From Mantis religiosa (lineage: Eukaryota > Arthropoda > Insecta > Mantodea > Mantidae), in NCBI GenBank assembly GCA_030765055.1, contig JAUKNK010000320.1, positions 6,645,001 through 6,709,000 on the forward strand: DNA of 64,000 nt, given 5' to 3'. A program made the position numbers and the translations under genes. How positions within the stretch are numbered: position 1 is the first letter of the stretch; every line of letters starts with the position of its first letter. The notes beneath the pieces were generated by a model. It did not search any database. It had not been told where the DNA came from and saw only the letters and a list, made by a program, of their open reading frames with translations. Of the stretch, positions 32,330-45,200 are shown piece after piece.

Positions 32330-35300
32330 CTAGCCAAGCTAGACCGAAGCGAGAGCCAAGCCAGGGTTAGGTTTAAGAATGAAGGTAGAGTGAGGCCAGA
32401 GCGAAGCCAGAGCGGGACCGAAGGTGTGCCGGAGCCTAGCCAGAGCCAAACCAGAGCCAAGTTAGAGTGAATACAGAGTGGAGTTAGAGTGAGATTTGAG
32501 TGAAGTCGGAGAGAACCCAGAGCGGAGCCAGAGCCAAGCCAAAGCGGGATCGGGGTACTGGCCAAATCCTAGCCAGAGCGAAGCCGGAGCCAAGCCAGTG
32601 CGGGACCGTAGCGGTGACCGGAGCCTTGCCAGAGCAAAGGCTGAGTGGAGCCAGAGCTAAGCCAGAGCGGAACTTGAGCGGAGCCAGGGCCAAGCCAGTG
32701 CGGGACCGTAACGGTGACCGAAGCCTTGCCAGAGCAAAGGCTGAGTGGAGCCAGAGCTAAGCCAGAGCGGAACTTGAGCGGAGCCAGGGCCAAGCCAGTG
32801 CGGGACCGTAACGGTGACCGAAGCCTTGCCAGAGCAAAGGCTGAGTGGAGCCAGAGCTAAGCCAGAGCGGATCTTGAGCGGAGCCAGAGCCAAGCCCGTG
32901 CGGGACCGTAGCGGTGACCGAATCCTTGCCAGAGCAAAGGCTGAGTGGAGCCAGAGCTAAGCCAGAGCGGAACTTGAGCGGAGCCAGAGCCAAGCCAGTG
33001 CGGGAACGTAACGGTGACCGAATCCTTGCCAGAGCAAAGGCTGAGTGGAGCCAGAGCTAAGCCAGAGCGGAACTTGAGCGGAGCCAGAGCCAAGCCCGTG
33101 CGGGACCGTAACGGTGACCGAATCCTTGCCAGAGCAAAGGCTGAGTGGAGCCAGAGCGTAGCCAAAGCGGAACTTGAGCGGAGCCAGAGCCAAACCAGTG
33201 CGGGACCGTAGCGGTGACCGAAGCCTTGCCAGAGCAAAGGCTGAGTGGAGCCAGAGCGTAGCCAGAGGGGAACTTGAGCGGAGCCAGAGCCAAGGCAGTG
33301 CGTGACCGTAACGGTGACCGGAGCCTTGCCAGAGCAAAGGCTGAGTGGAGCCAGAGCGGAACTTGAGCGGAGCCAGAGCCAAGCCAGTGCGGGACCGTAG
33401 CGGTGACCGGGACCTTGCCAGAGCAAAGGCTGAGTGGAGCCAGAGCGTAGCCAGAGCGGAACTTGAGCGGAGCCAGAGCCAAGCCAGTGCGGGACCGTAG
33501 CGGTGACCGAAGCCTTGCCAGAGCAAAGGCTGAGTGGAGCCAGAGCGTAGCCAGAGCGGAACTTGAGCGGAGCCACAGCCAAGCCAGTGCGGGACCGTAG
33601 CGGTGACCGAAGCCTTGCCAGAGCAAAGGCTGAGTGGAGCCAGAGCCAAGCCAGTGCGGGACCGTAGCGATGACCGGAGCCTTGCCAGAGCAAAGGCTGA
33701 GTGGAGCCAGAGCGTAGCCAGAGCGGAACTTGAGCGGAGCCAGAGCCAAGCCAGTGCGTGACCGTAGCGGTGACCGAAGCCTTGCCAGAGCAAAGGCTGA
33801 GTGGAGCCAGAGCGTAGCCAGAGCGGAACTTGAGCGGAGCCAGAGCCAAGCCAGTGCGGGACCGTAGCGGTGACCGAAGCCTTGCCAGAGCAAAGGCTGA
33901 GTGGAGCCAGAGCAAAGCCAGAGCGGAACTTGAGCGGAGCCAGAGCCAAGCCAGTGCGGGACCGTAACGGTGACCGAATCCTTGCCAGAGCAAAGGCTGA
34001 GTGGAGCCAGAGCTAAGCCAGAGCGGATCTTGAGCGGAGCCAGAGCCAAGCCCGTGCGGCACCGTAGCGGTGACCGAATCCTTGCCAGAGCAAAGGCTGA
34101 GTGGAGCCAGAGCTAAGCCAGAGCGGAACTTGAGCGGAGCCAGAGCCAAGCCAGTGCGGGAACGTAACGGTGACCGAATCCTTGCCAGAGCAAAGGCTGA
34201 GTGGAGCCAGAGCTAAGCCAGAGCGGAACTTGAGCGGAGCCAGAGCCAAGCCCGTGCGGGACCGTAACGGTGACCGAATCCTTGCCAGAGCAAAGGCTGA
34301 GTGGAGCCAGAGCGTAGCCAAAGCGGAACTTGAGCGGAGCCAGAGCCAAACCAGTGCGGGACCGTAGCGGTGACCGAAGCCTTGCCAGAGCAAAGGCTGA
34401 GTGGAGCCAGAGCGTAGCCAGAGGGGAACTTGAGCGGAGCCAGAGCCAAGGCAGTGCGTGACCGTAACGGTGACCGGAGCCTTGCCAGAGCAAAGGCTGA
34501 GTGGAGCCAGAGCGGAACTTGAGCGGAGCCAGAGCCAAGCCAGTGCGGGACCGTAGCGGTGACCGGGACCTTGCCAGAGCAAAGGCTGAGTGGAGCCAGA
34601 GCGTAGCCAGAGCGGAACTTGAGCGGAGCCAGAGCCAAGCCAGTGCGGGACCGTAGCGGTGACCGAAGCCTTGCCAGAGCAAAGGCTGAGTGGAGCCAGA
34701 GCGTAGCCAGAGCGGAACTTGAGCGGAGCCACAGCCAAGCCAGTGCGGGACCGTAGCGGTGACCGAAGCCTTGCCAGAGCAAAGGCTGAGTGGAGCCAGA
34801 GCCAAGCCAGTGCGGGACCGTAGCGATGACCGGAGCCTTGCCAGAGCAAAGGCTGAGTGGAGCCAGAGCGTAGCCAGAGCGGAACTTGAGCGGAGCCAGA
34901 GCCAAGCCAGTGCGTGACCGTAGCGGTGACCGAAGCCTTGCCAGAGCAAAGGCTGAGTGGAGCCAGAGCGTAGCCAGAGCGGAACTTGAGCGGAGCCAGA
35001 GCCAAGCCAGTGCGGGACCGTAGCGGTGACCGAAGCCTTGCCAGAGCAAAGGCTGAGTGGAGCCAGAGCAAAGCCAGAGCGGAACTTGAGCGGAGCCAGA
35101 GCCAAGCCAGTGCGGGACCGTAACGGTGACCGAATCCTTGCCAGAGCAAAGGCTGAGTGGAGCCAGAGCTAAGCCAGAGCGGATCTTGAGCGGAGCCAGA
35201 GCCAAGCCCGTGCGGCACCGTAGCGGTGACCGAATCCTTGCCAGAGCAAAGGCTGAGTGGAGCCAGAGCTAAGCCAGAGCGGAACTTGAGCGGAGCCAGA

Positions 35301-38300
35301 GCCAAGCCAGTGCGGGACCGTAACGGTGACCGAATCCTTGCCAGAGCAAAGGCTGAGTGGAGCCAGAGCTAAGCCAGAGCGGAACTTGAGCGGAGCCAGA
35401 GCCAAGCCCGTGCGGGACCGTAGCGGTGACCGAATCCTTGCCAGAGCAAAGGCTGAGTGGAGCCAGAGCGTAGCCAGAGCGGAACTTGAGCGGAGCCAGA
35501 GCCAAACCAGTGCGGGACCGTAGCGGTGACCGAAGCCTTGCCAGAGCAAAGGCTGAGTGGAGCCAGAGCGTAGCCAGAGGGGAACTTGAGCGGAGCCAGA
35601 GCCAAGGCAGTGCGTGACCGTAACGGTGACCGGAGCCTTGTCAGAGCAAAGGCTGAGTGGAGCCAGAGCGGAACTTGAGCGGAGCCAGAGCCAAGGCAGT
35701 GCGTGACCGTAACGGTGGAGCCAGAGCTCAGCCAGAGCGGAACTTGAGCGGAGCCAGAGCCAAGCCAGTGCGTGACCGTAGCGGTGACCGAAGCCTTGCC
35801 AGAGCAAAGGCTGAGTGGAGCCAGAGCTAAGCCAGAGCGGAACTTGAGCGGAGCCAGAGCCAAACCAGTGCGTGACCGTAGCGGTGACCGGAGCCTTGCC
35901 AGAGCAAAGGCTGAGTGGAGCCAGAGCGTAGCCAGAGCGGAACTTGAGCGGAGCCAGAATCAAGCCAGAGCGTGACCGTAGCGGTGACCGAAGCCTTGCC
36001 AGAGCAAAGGCTGAGTGGAGCCAGAGCTAAGCCAGAGCGGGACCGGATGGTGACCGAAGCCTTGCCAGAGCAAAGGTTGAGTGGAGCCAGAGCTAAGCCA
36101 GAGCGGAACTTGAGCCGAGCCAGAGCCAAGCCAGAGCGGGACCGTAGCGGTGACCGGAGCCTTGCCAGAGCAAAGGCTGAGTGGAGCCAGAGCTAAGCCA
36201 GAGCAGAACTTGAGCGGAGCCAGAGCCAAGCCAGAGCGGAACCGTAGCGGTGACCGAAGCCTTGCCAGAGCAAAGGCTGAGTGGAGCCAGAGCCAAACCA
36301 GAGCGGGACCGGATGGTGACCGAAGCCTTGCCAGAGCAAAGGCTGAGTGGAGCCAGAGCTAAGCCAGAGCGGAACTTGAGTGGAGCCAGAGCCAAGCCAG
36401 AGCGGGACCGGAGTGGTGACCGGAGCCTTGCCAGAGCAAAGGCTGAGTGGAGCCAGTGCTAAGCCAGAGCGGAACTTGAGCGGAGCCAGAGCCAAGCCAG
36501 AGCGGGACCTTAACGGTGACCGAAGCCTTGCCAGAGCAAAGGCTGAGTGGAGCCAGAGCGTAGCCAGAGCGGAACTTGAGCGGAGCCAGAGCCAAGCCAG
36601 TGCGGGACCATAGCGGTGACCGAAGCCTTGCCAGAGCAAAGGCTGAGTGGAGCCAGAGCTAAGCCAGAGCGGAACTTGAGCGGAGCCAGAGCCAAGCCAG
36701 TGCGGGACCGTAACGGTGACCGAATCCTTGCCAGAGCAAAGGCTGAGTGGAGCCAGAGCTAAGCCAGAGCGGATCTTGAGCGGAGCCAGAGCCAAGGCCG
36801 TGCGGGACCGTAGCGGTGACCGAATCCTTGCCAGAGCAAAGGCTGAGTGGAGCCAGAGCTAAGCCAGAGCGGAACTTGAGCGGAGCCAGAGCCAAGCCAG
36901 TGCGGGACCGTAACGGTGACCGAATCCTTGCCAGAGCAAAGGCTGAGTGGAGCCAGAGCGTAGCCAGAGCGGATCTTGAGCGGAGCCAGAGCCAAGCCCG
37001 TGCGGGACCGTAGCGGTGACCGAATCCTTGCCAGAGCAAAGGCTGAGTGGAGCCAGAGCTAAGCCAGAGCGGAACTTGAGCGGAGCCAGAGCCAAGCCAG
37101 TGCGGGACCGTAACGGTGACCGAATCCTTGCCAGAGCAAAGGCTGAGTGGAGCCAGAGCTAAGCCAGAGCGGAACTTGAGCGGAGCCAGAGCCAAGCCCG
37201 TGCGGGACCGTAGCGGTGACCGAATCCTTGCCAGAGCAAAGGCTGAGTGGAGCCAGAGCGTAGCCAGAGCGGAACTTGAGCGGAGCCAGAGCCAAACCAG
37301 TGCGGGACCGTAGCGGTGACCGAAGCCTTGCCAGAGCAAAGGCTGAGTGGAGCCAGAGCGTAGCCAGAGGGGAACTTGAGCGGAGCCAGAGCCAAGGCAG
37401 TGCGTGACCGTAACGGTGACCGGAGCCTTGCCAGAGCAAAGGCTGAGTGGAGCCAGAGCGGAACTTGAGCGGAGCCAGAGCCAAGGCAGTGCGTGACCGT
37501 AACGGTGGAGCCAGAGCTCAGCCAGAGCGGAACTTGAGCGGAGCCAGAGCCAAGCCAGTGCGTGACCGTAGCGGTGACCGAAGCCTTGCCAGAGCAAAGG
37601 CTGAGTGGAGCCAGAGCTAAGCCAGAGCGGAACTTGAGCGGAGCCAGAGCCAAACCAGTGCGTGACCGTAGCGGTGACCGGAGCCTTGCCAGAGCAAAGG
37701 CTGAGTGGAGCCAGAGCGTAGCCAGAGCGGAACTTGAGCGGAGCCAGAATCAAGCCAGAGCGTGACCGTAGCGGTGACCGAAGCCTTGCCAGAGCAAAGG
37801 CTGAGTGGAGCCAGAGCTAAGCCAGAGCGGGACCGGATGGTGGCCGAAGCCTTGCCAGAGCAAAGGTTGAGTGGAGCCAGAGCTAAGCCAGAGTGGAACT
37901 TGAGCCGAGCCAGAGCCAAGCCAGAGCGGGACCGTAGCGGTGACCGGAGCCTTGCCAGAGCAAAGGCTGAGTGGAGCCAGAGCTAAGCCAGAGCAGAACT
38001 TGAGCGGAGCCAGAGCCAAGCCAGAGCGGGACCGTAGCGGTGACCGAAGCCTTGCCAGAGCAAAGGCTGAGTGGAGCCAGAGCCAAACCAGAGCGGGACC
38101 GGATGGTGACCGAAGCCTTGCCAGAGCAAAGGCTGAGTGGAGCCAGAGCTAAGCCAGAGCGGAACTTGAGTGGAGCCAGAGCCAAGCCAGAGCGGGACCG
38201 GAGTGGTGACCGGAGCCTTGCCAGAGCAAAGGCTGAGTGGAGCCAGAGCTAAGCCAGAGCGGAACTTGAGCGGAGCCAGAGCCAAGCCAGTGCGGGACCA

Positions 38301-40420
38301 TAGCAGTGACCGAAGCCTTGCCAGAGCAAAGGCTGAGTGGAGCCAGTGCTAAGCCAGAGCGGAACTTGAGCGGAGCCAGAGCCAAGCCAGAGCGGGACCG
38401 GATGGTGACCGAAGCCTTGCCAGAGCAAAGGCTGAGTGGAGCCAGTGCTAAGCCAGAGCGGAACTTGAGCGGAGCCAGAGCCAAGCCAGAGCGGGACCTT
38501 AACGGTGACCGAAGCCTTGCCAGAGCAAAGGCTGAGTGGAGCCAGAGCGTAGCCAGAGCGGAACTTGAGCGGAGCCAGAGCCAAGCCAGTGCGGGACCAT
38601 AGCAGTGACCGAAGCCTTGCCAGAGCAAAGGCTGAGTGGAGCCAGAGCTAAGCCAGAGCGGAACTTGAGCGGAGCCAGAGCCAAGCCAGTGCGGGACCGT
38701 AACGGTGACCGAATCCTTGCCAGAGCAAAGGCTGAGTGGAGCCAGAGCTAAGGCAGAGCGGATCTTGAGCGGAGCCAGAGCCAAGCCAGTGCGGGACCGT
38801 AACGGTGACCGAATCCTTGCCAGAGCAAAGGCTGAGTGGAGCCAGAGCGTAGCCAGGGGGGAACTTGAGCGGAGCCAGAGCCAAACCAATGCGGGACCGT
38901 AGCGGTGACCGAAGCCTTGCCAGAGCAAAGGCTGAGTGGAGCCAGAGCGTAGCCAGAGCGGAACTTGAGCGGAGCCAGAGCCAAACCAATGCGGGACCGT
39001 AGCGGTGACCGAAGCCTTGCCAGAGCAAAGGCTGAGTGGAGCCAGAGCGTAGCCAGAGCGGAACTTGAGCGGAGCCAGAGCCAAACCAATGCGGGACCGT
39101 AGCGGTGACCGAAGCCTTGCCAGAGCAAAGGCCGAGTGGAGCCAGAGCGTAGCCAGAGGGGAACTTGAGCGGAGCCAGAGCCAAGGCAGTGCGTGACCGT
39201 AACGGTGACCGGAGCCTTGCCAGAGCAAAGGCTGAGTGGAGCCAGAGCGGAACTTGAGCGGAGCCAGAGCCAAGGCAGTGCGTGACCGTAACGGTGACCG
39301 AAGCCTTGCCAGAGCAAAGGCTGAGTGGAGCCAGAGCTAAGCCAGAGCGGAACTTGAGCGGAGCCTGAGCCAAACCAGTGCGTGACCGTAGCGGTGACCG
39401 GAGCCTTGCCAGAGCAAAGGCTGAGTGGAGCCAGAGCGTAGCCAGAGCGGAACTTGAGCGGAGCCAGAGCCAAGCCAGTGCGTGACCGTAGCGGTGACCG
39501 AAGCCTTGCCAGAGCAAAGGCTGAGTGGAGCCAGAGCTAAGCCAGAGCGGAACTTGAGCGGAGCCAGAGCCAAGCCCGTGCGGGACCGTAGCGGTGACCG
39601 GAGCCTTGCCAGAGCAAAGGCTGAGTGGAGCCAGAGCGTAGCCAGAGCGGAACTTGAGCGGAGCCAGAATCAAGCCAGTGCGTGACCGTAGCGGTGACCG
39701 GAGCCTTGCCAGAGCAAAGGCTGAGTGGAGCCAGAGCGTAGCCAGAGCGGAACTTGAGCGGAGCCAGAGCCAAGCCAGTGCGTGACCGTAGCGGTGACCG
39801 AAGCCTTGCCAGAGCAAAGGCTGAGTGGAGCCAGAGCGTAGCCAGAGCGGAACTTGAGCGGAGCCAGAATCAAGCCAGAGCGTGACCGTAGCGGTGACCG
39901 GAGCCTTGCCAGAGCAAAGGCTGAGTGGAGCCAGAGCGTAGCCAGAGCGGAAGTTGAGCGGAGCCAGAGCCAAGCCAGAGAGGGACCTGAGTGGTGACCG
40001 GGGCCTAGCCAGAGCGAAAGCACAGCGAAGCCAGTGTTAAAGGTACAGAATGGAGTGTGAGGCCAGAGCAAAGCCTGAGCGAAGCCAGAGCGGGATCGGA
40101 GGCAGGCCGGAACCTAGCCAGAGCCAAGCCAGAGTCAAACCAGGGCAAAGTTAGAGGGATTTTAGAGTGAAGTTGAGTGAGGTTAGGGTGAGGCGGGAGA
40201 GAAGCGAGAGTGGAACCAGAGGAGAGCCAGAGCAGAGAAAGGGTAAAATCAGAATGAAGCCAAAGCGGAGCTGGACGAAAACCAGAGCAAAGCTAATGTA
40301 AAGTCAAAACAAAGCCAAAGTGGAGCTAGAGAATAGTAACGGCAAAGTCACAGCAGAGTCAAAGGAAAGTTAAAGATAAGTTAAGTGAAAGGAGATTAGT
40401 AAAGTGAAATACAGTTTTTG
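32330..40420. repeat. GC-rich 100-bp satellite array with higher-order repeats
   Basis: About 75 tandem units of 100 bp fill 32570-39990. Anchor words such as CCTTGCCAGAGCAAAGGCTG recur every 100 bases. Each unit is itself made of ~10-bp GCCAGAGCNA words. Some units are shorter (e.g. near 33350, 33640, 35660). Higher-order periods are visible: 32857-34012 repeats as 34013-35168 and partly again (1156 bp), and 35369-36230 repeats at 37159-38020 (1790 bp). The edges (32330-32570 and 39990-40420) decay into irregular AGCCAGAGC words. Long open frames here on both strands result from the stop-poor composition and are not genes. GC content is far above the surroundings. Confidence 0.95.
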
Positions 40421-40737
40421 AAAGGGCACTAATGATCATCGAGTTGAGTGCCCCTAAATTTCAATCAACATCATCATCATCATTACGTGAGAATTGAATA
40501 GTGTATTTTGACGAAAATAAAGGAGATTTAATTTCTGCATCTCGGCCTTTTAATTCTACGAAACCACAAAGCTACAATATTAAAGCCTTTTGGTGAGAGG
40601 CCATATGCCGAAATTATAAAAAATGTTAAACGAAATGTTAACACTGGAGTATTTATTAAATACCCAGATATACCATTTGTGGCGACTTACTATTGTAAGT
40701 ACTTGAGTCCCAGGCTTCATCATTTAACATTATTTTA

Positions 40738-41075
40738 GTTAATTGATTGAAATTAATCATTTCTCCACACTGGCCGTTTATAGGCTAAGGTTTTTGATAG
40801 ATAGAGTCAACATGAAAAATCCAATGCCATGGATGCGAGAGCCCCTAGTGGTCTACCGGGGAAATATATGAGTCAAATGGAGAATTTAATGTCAGGACGG
40901 CACGTTGGCCATGGTAGCTCAAAGGTTAAGAGTGACTGGACGTAAACCAGGAGATCCATGGTTCAAATCCCGGCCATGGCATTGAATTTTTCATGTTGAC
41001 TCTATCCATAAAAAAACCCTAGCCTATAAACGGCCAGTGTGGAGAAATGATTAATTTCCATCAATTACCTTAAAC
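40738..41075 (+). repeat. tRNA-Tyr-like SINE with inverted partial copy
   Basis: A tRNA-like head at 40907-40981 has GGCCATGG...CCATGGCA ends, an A box around TAGCTCAAAGG, an anticodon arm CTGG-ACGTAAA-CCAG (GTA, Tyr) and a T arm with GGTTCAAATCC. It is preceded by a conserved leader (GAGCCCCTAGTGGTCTACCG) and followed by a tail ending GTGTGGAGAAATGATTAATT. The tail is repeated in inverted orientation at 40760-40820. Relatives: 49060-49255, 50202-50340 (minus), 51860-52065 and partial copies at 13015 and 62870. Confidence 0.75.
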
Positions 41076-41092
41076 ATCTGTTAAGTTCTAAA

Positions 41093-42000
41093 ATGGACAT
41101 CACGAAGTTAAGGACTGATGTGAAATCTGAAATGGATAAGATAGAACTCAAAATTAACGAACAAATGGATTGCATAAAAGAGGCCGTGGTAGTCTTCGGC
41201 AGATATACCGAACCTCTCGTTAAAATATTAAAGCCCTGGAAGACTTTGGAGAACGGCCCATTCGAGGTGACGGCGGTTTTACAGATGGACTGAATAGTAG
41301 ACGCTTGGGCAGGGAGTAGCTAGCGGCCAAGGTATTGTCTACTCCCTTCTTGAACATCAGGAATATTCGGTACGTGCGGGCAGACGATCAGTCCAAGGAC
41401 ATCGAGTCTCTCCAGTCGTACCTTGGGAGCGCGACCAGCCGGGACATCTAGTGAAAGACTAACCATAATCATGCCAACCGGTGTCGAGCGATGTATGCTA
41501 ACACATGGTGAAGGACACGACAGAGTAAAATAGCGCGAAAGACACGAGCAACGGCAGACGTGGCGTGTGTCCGGTTGAAGGACAGTCCTGAGTCGAGGAC
41601 AGTCTCATCACACACTGAAAGATTCAGGGACAGCTGTGTGCAGCAGTAACCTTGAACACACTCGACGGTCTGGAGGTCTTCCCAACAAGAAAGTTGGATA
41701 CGACCTAAGAAATAATGACGGCATTGGATACACCTTACCCAAGAAGATGGCCATGGGACGGACCGTTGTAAGCTTCTGGCTATTCGTTGCTAAGGTGGCT
41801 GAGCAAGTGGTACTTAGGTTGGACACCCTCAGCATCCGTGACGTGACGGTCCACGACGATAGAGGTTCCAACGAGCTGGACGACATAAGACAAAACACCA
41901 AGAGTTCCAAAGAAATTCTTCAGTTATGCAAATCTTCGGCTGTGCGATTGCTACTCAAAGAAACTTTATAATCCATTCAGCATTAAATGCATTGGATTTC
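41093..42000. other. Unassigned intronic sequence with open frames
   Basis: 41093-41293 is open for 66 codons and starts with a short amphipathic, Lys/Glu-rich helix (MDITKLRTDVKSEMDKIELK) like the gag coiled coils of LTR elements. 41636-41971 is open for 111 codons and has no motif I know. Neither shows clear splice sites. They may be parts of an old retroelement. Confidence 0.35.
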
Positions 42001-42262
42001 TAAGGCGCAACAGCTTCCACAACAATTTTATGGAACGTCAAAAAAGCTGAAGCAGATTAATGAACAAAAATACAACTGAGTCATAAGGCTGCGATGTCAA
42101 TACCAGCTCTCCTTTCACAACCTAAACTCTGCTAATCCTAAGTACTTGAAAATCAAACAAAATATGAATACCCTGTGTTATATTGTTTAAACTTATTAGC
42201 CAAATAATCCAAAAGTTACTGAACCACAAAAAATAATATTCAAATTTGTCTCGCTGTTTCAG

Positions 42263-45200
42263 GATTGCCGTTCTAAGGCGTCTTGTGTAAATGTCGCACA
42301 AGGCACAAGAGAAGCAGCTTTAAATGATGGACTACTCTTAGCAGCTTCTACGTCAAACCTTTCCCTTGCTAAAGAGTATCTAGAACGTGGTGCCGATCCA
42401 AACAGCGCCATTTATTTCGCTGTGCAACATGGACATACAGAGATGGTTAAGCTGCTTCTGGAAAGAGGCGCTGATAAAGATTTAGTCATAAAGAAAGACA
42501 ACTGGACGCTTCTTCATGTAGCGGTGCATTATGGACACATCGAAGTGGTTCGTCTGCTACTGAGGGAAGGTGCTAAGACGGATGTGAGAAGAAGTGACGG
42601 ATGTACACCCCTGTATCAGGCTGCCTACTTGGACCTAGAGAATGTGACTAAGCTCCTGATGAAACACAATGCTGATGCCGATCTTAAATGTAACAATGGC
42701 TGGGCACCGTTACACATCGCATCTGATAAAAACCATCTCAAGGCAGCACGAGCTCTTCTTGAAGCTGGAGTAAATGTTAACATCAGAAGAGTTGATGACT
42801 GTACACCGCTGTATCAAGCTGCCTACTATGATCATGAAGATATCACAAAGCTCCTGATGAAACACAATGCTGATGCTGATATTAAATGTAACAATGGCTG
42901 GGCACCGTTACACATCGCATCTGATAAAAACCATCTCAAGGCAGCACGAGCTCTTCTTGAAGCTGGAGCAAATGTAAACATCAGAAGAGTTGATGACTGT
43001 ACACCGCTGTATCAAGCTGCCTACTATGATCATGAAGATATGACAAAGCTCCTGATGAAACACAATGCTGATGCTGATCTTAAATGTAACAATGGTTGGT
43101 CACCGTTACACGTCGCTTCTGATAAAAACCATGCCAAGGCAGCACGAGTTCTTCTTGAAGCTGGAGCAAATGTAAATATCAGAAGAGCTGATGACTGTAC
43201 ACCGCTGTATCAGGCTGCCTACTTTGATTATGAATATATGACAAAGCTCCTGATGAAACACAATGCTGATGCTGATCTTAAATGTAACAATGGTTGGTCA
43301 CCGTTACACGTCGCTGCAGATAAAAACCATCTCAAGGCAGCACGAGCTCTTCTTGAAGCTGGAGCAAATGTAAACATCAGAAGAGTTGATGACTGTACGC
43401 CGTTGTATCAGGCTGCCTACTTTGATCATGAAGATATCACAAAGCTCCTGATGAAACACAATGCTGATGCTGATATTAAATGTAACAATGGCTGGGCACC
43501 GTTACACATCGCATCTGATAAAAACCATCTCAAGGCAGCACGAGCTCTTCTTGAAGCTGGAGCAAATGTAAACATCAGAAGAGTTGATGACTGTACACCG
43601 CTGTATCAAGCTGCCTACTATGATCATGAAGATATGACAAAGCTCCTGATGAAACACAATGCTTATGCTGATCTTAAATGTAACAATGGCTGGGCACCGT
43701 TACACATCGCATCTGATAAAAACCATCTCAAGGCAGCACGAGCTCTTCTTGAAGCTGGAGCAAATGTAAACATCAGAAGAGCTGATGACTGTACGCCGCT
43801 GTATCAGGCTGCCTACTTTGATTATGAAGATATGACAAAGCTCCTGATGAAACACAATGCTGATGCTGATCTTAAATGTAACAATGGTTGGTCACCGTTA
43901 CACGTCGCTGCAGATAAAAACCATCTCAAGGCAGCACGAGCTCTTCTTGAAGCTGGAGCAAATGTAAACATCAGAAGAGTTGATGACTGTACACCGCTGT
44001 ATCAGGCTGCCTACTTTGATCATGAAGATATGACAAAGCTCCTGATGAAACACAATGCTGATGCTGATCTTAAATGTAACAATGGTTGGTCACCGTTACA
44101 CGTCGCTGCAGATAAAAACCATCTCAAGGCAGCACGAGCTCTTCTTGAAGCTGGAGCAAATGTAAACATCAGAAGAGTTGATGACTGTACGCCGTTGTAT
44201 CAGGCTGCCTACTTTGATTATGAAGATATGACAAAGCTCCTGATGAAACACAATGCTGATGCTGATCTTAAATGTGACAATGGTTGGGCACCGTTACACG
44301 TCGCTGCAGATAAAAACCATCTCAAGGCAGCACGAGCTCTTCTTGAAGCTGGAGCAAATGTAAACATCAGAAGAGTTGATGATTGTACACCGCTGTATCA
44401 GGCTGCCTACTTTGATCATGAAGATATCACAAAGCTCCTGATGAAACACAATGCTGATGCTGATCTTAAATGTAACAATGGTTGGTCACCGTTATACGTC
44501 GCTGCAGATAAAAACCATCTCAAGGCAGCACGAGCTCTTCTTGAAGCTGGAGCAAATGTAAACATCAGAAGATTTGATGACTGTACGCCGTTGTATCAGG
44601 CTGCCTACTTTGATCATGAAGATATGACAAAGCTCCTGATGAAACACAATGCTGATGCTGATCTTAAATGTAACAATGGTTGGTCACCGTTAAACGTCGC
44701 TGCAGATAAAAACCATCTCAAGGCAGCACGAGCTCTTCTTGAAGCTGGAGCAAATGTAAACATCAGAAATGTTGATGGCTGTACACCGCTGTATTACGCT
44801 GCCTTCTTTGATCATGAAGATATGACAAAGCTCCTGATGAAACACAATGCTGATGCTGATCTTAAACGTAAAAATGGCTGGGCACCGTTAAACGTCGCTT
44901 CTGATAAAAACCATCTCAAGGCAGCACGAGCTCTTCTTGAAGCTGGAGCAAATGTTAACATCAGAGATGGTGATGACTGTACACCGCTGTATCAGGCTGT
45001 CAACTTTGGTCATGAGGATATGACAATGCTTCTGTTGAGACACAATGCTGATCCCGATGTAAAGTGTATTGGTGGTGTTTCGCCGCTATACATTGCTGCT
45101 AAGAGAAACCAACTCACGACAGCACGAGCTCTACTTGAAGCTGGAGCAAATGTAAACTACAGAACAGATGATGAATGTACGCCGCTGTATCAGGCTGCCC

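Larger units (their letters stand above)
29918..42262 (+). other. Intron of gene copy B (12.3 kb)
   Basis: It runs from GTAAGT at 29918 to CTGTTTCAG ending at 42262. It contains a TTAA-bounded DNA transposon, an R1-like LINE tail, ~8 kb of satellite and a SINE. The last ~170 bases match those before the copy A acceptor. The equivalent intron in copy A is 3.3 kb, so most growth is insertion and satellite expansion. Additional small exons cannot be ruled out. Confidence 0.6.

Noticed and set aside
32857..39973. Very long open frames on both strands (up to 441 codons) with Leu/Trp/Ser-rich products
   Set aside because: They lie wholly in the 100-bp satellite, occur in all frames of the minus strand with the same repeated peptide, and stem from a stop-poor unit whose length is not a multiple of three. 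No start context, splice sites or domains.
40907..40981. Functional tRNA-Tyr gene
   Set aside because: It has the internal promoter boxes, but position 33 is C, there is no intron or normal flank, and several diverged copies share the same SINE leader and tail.
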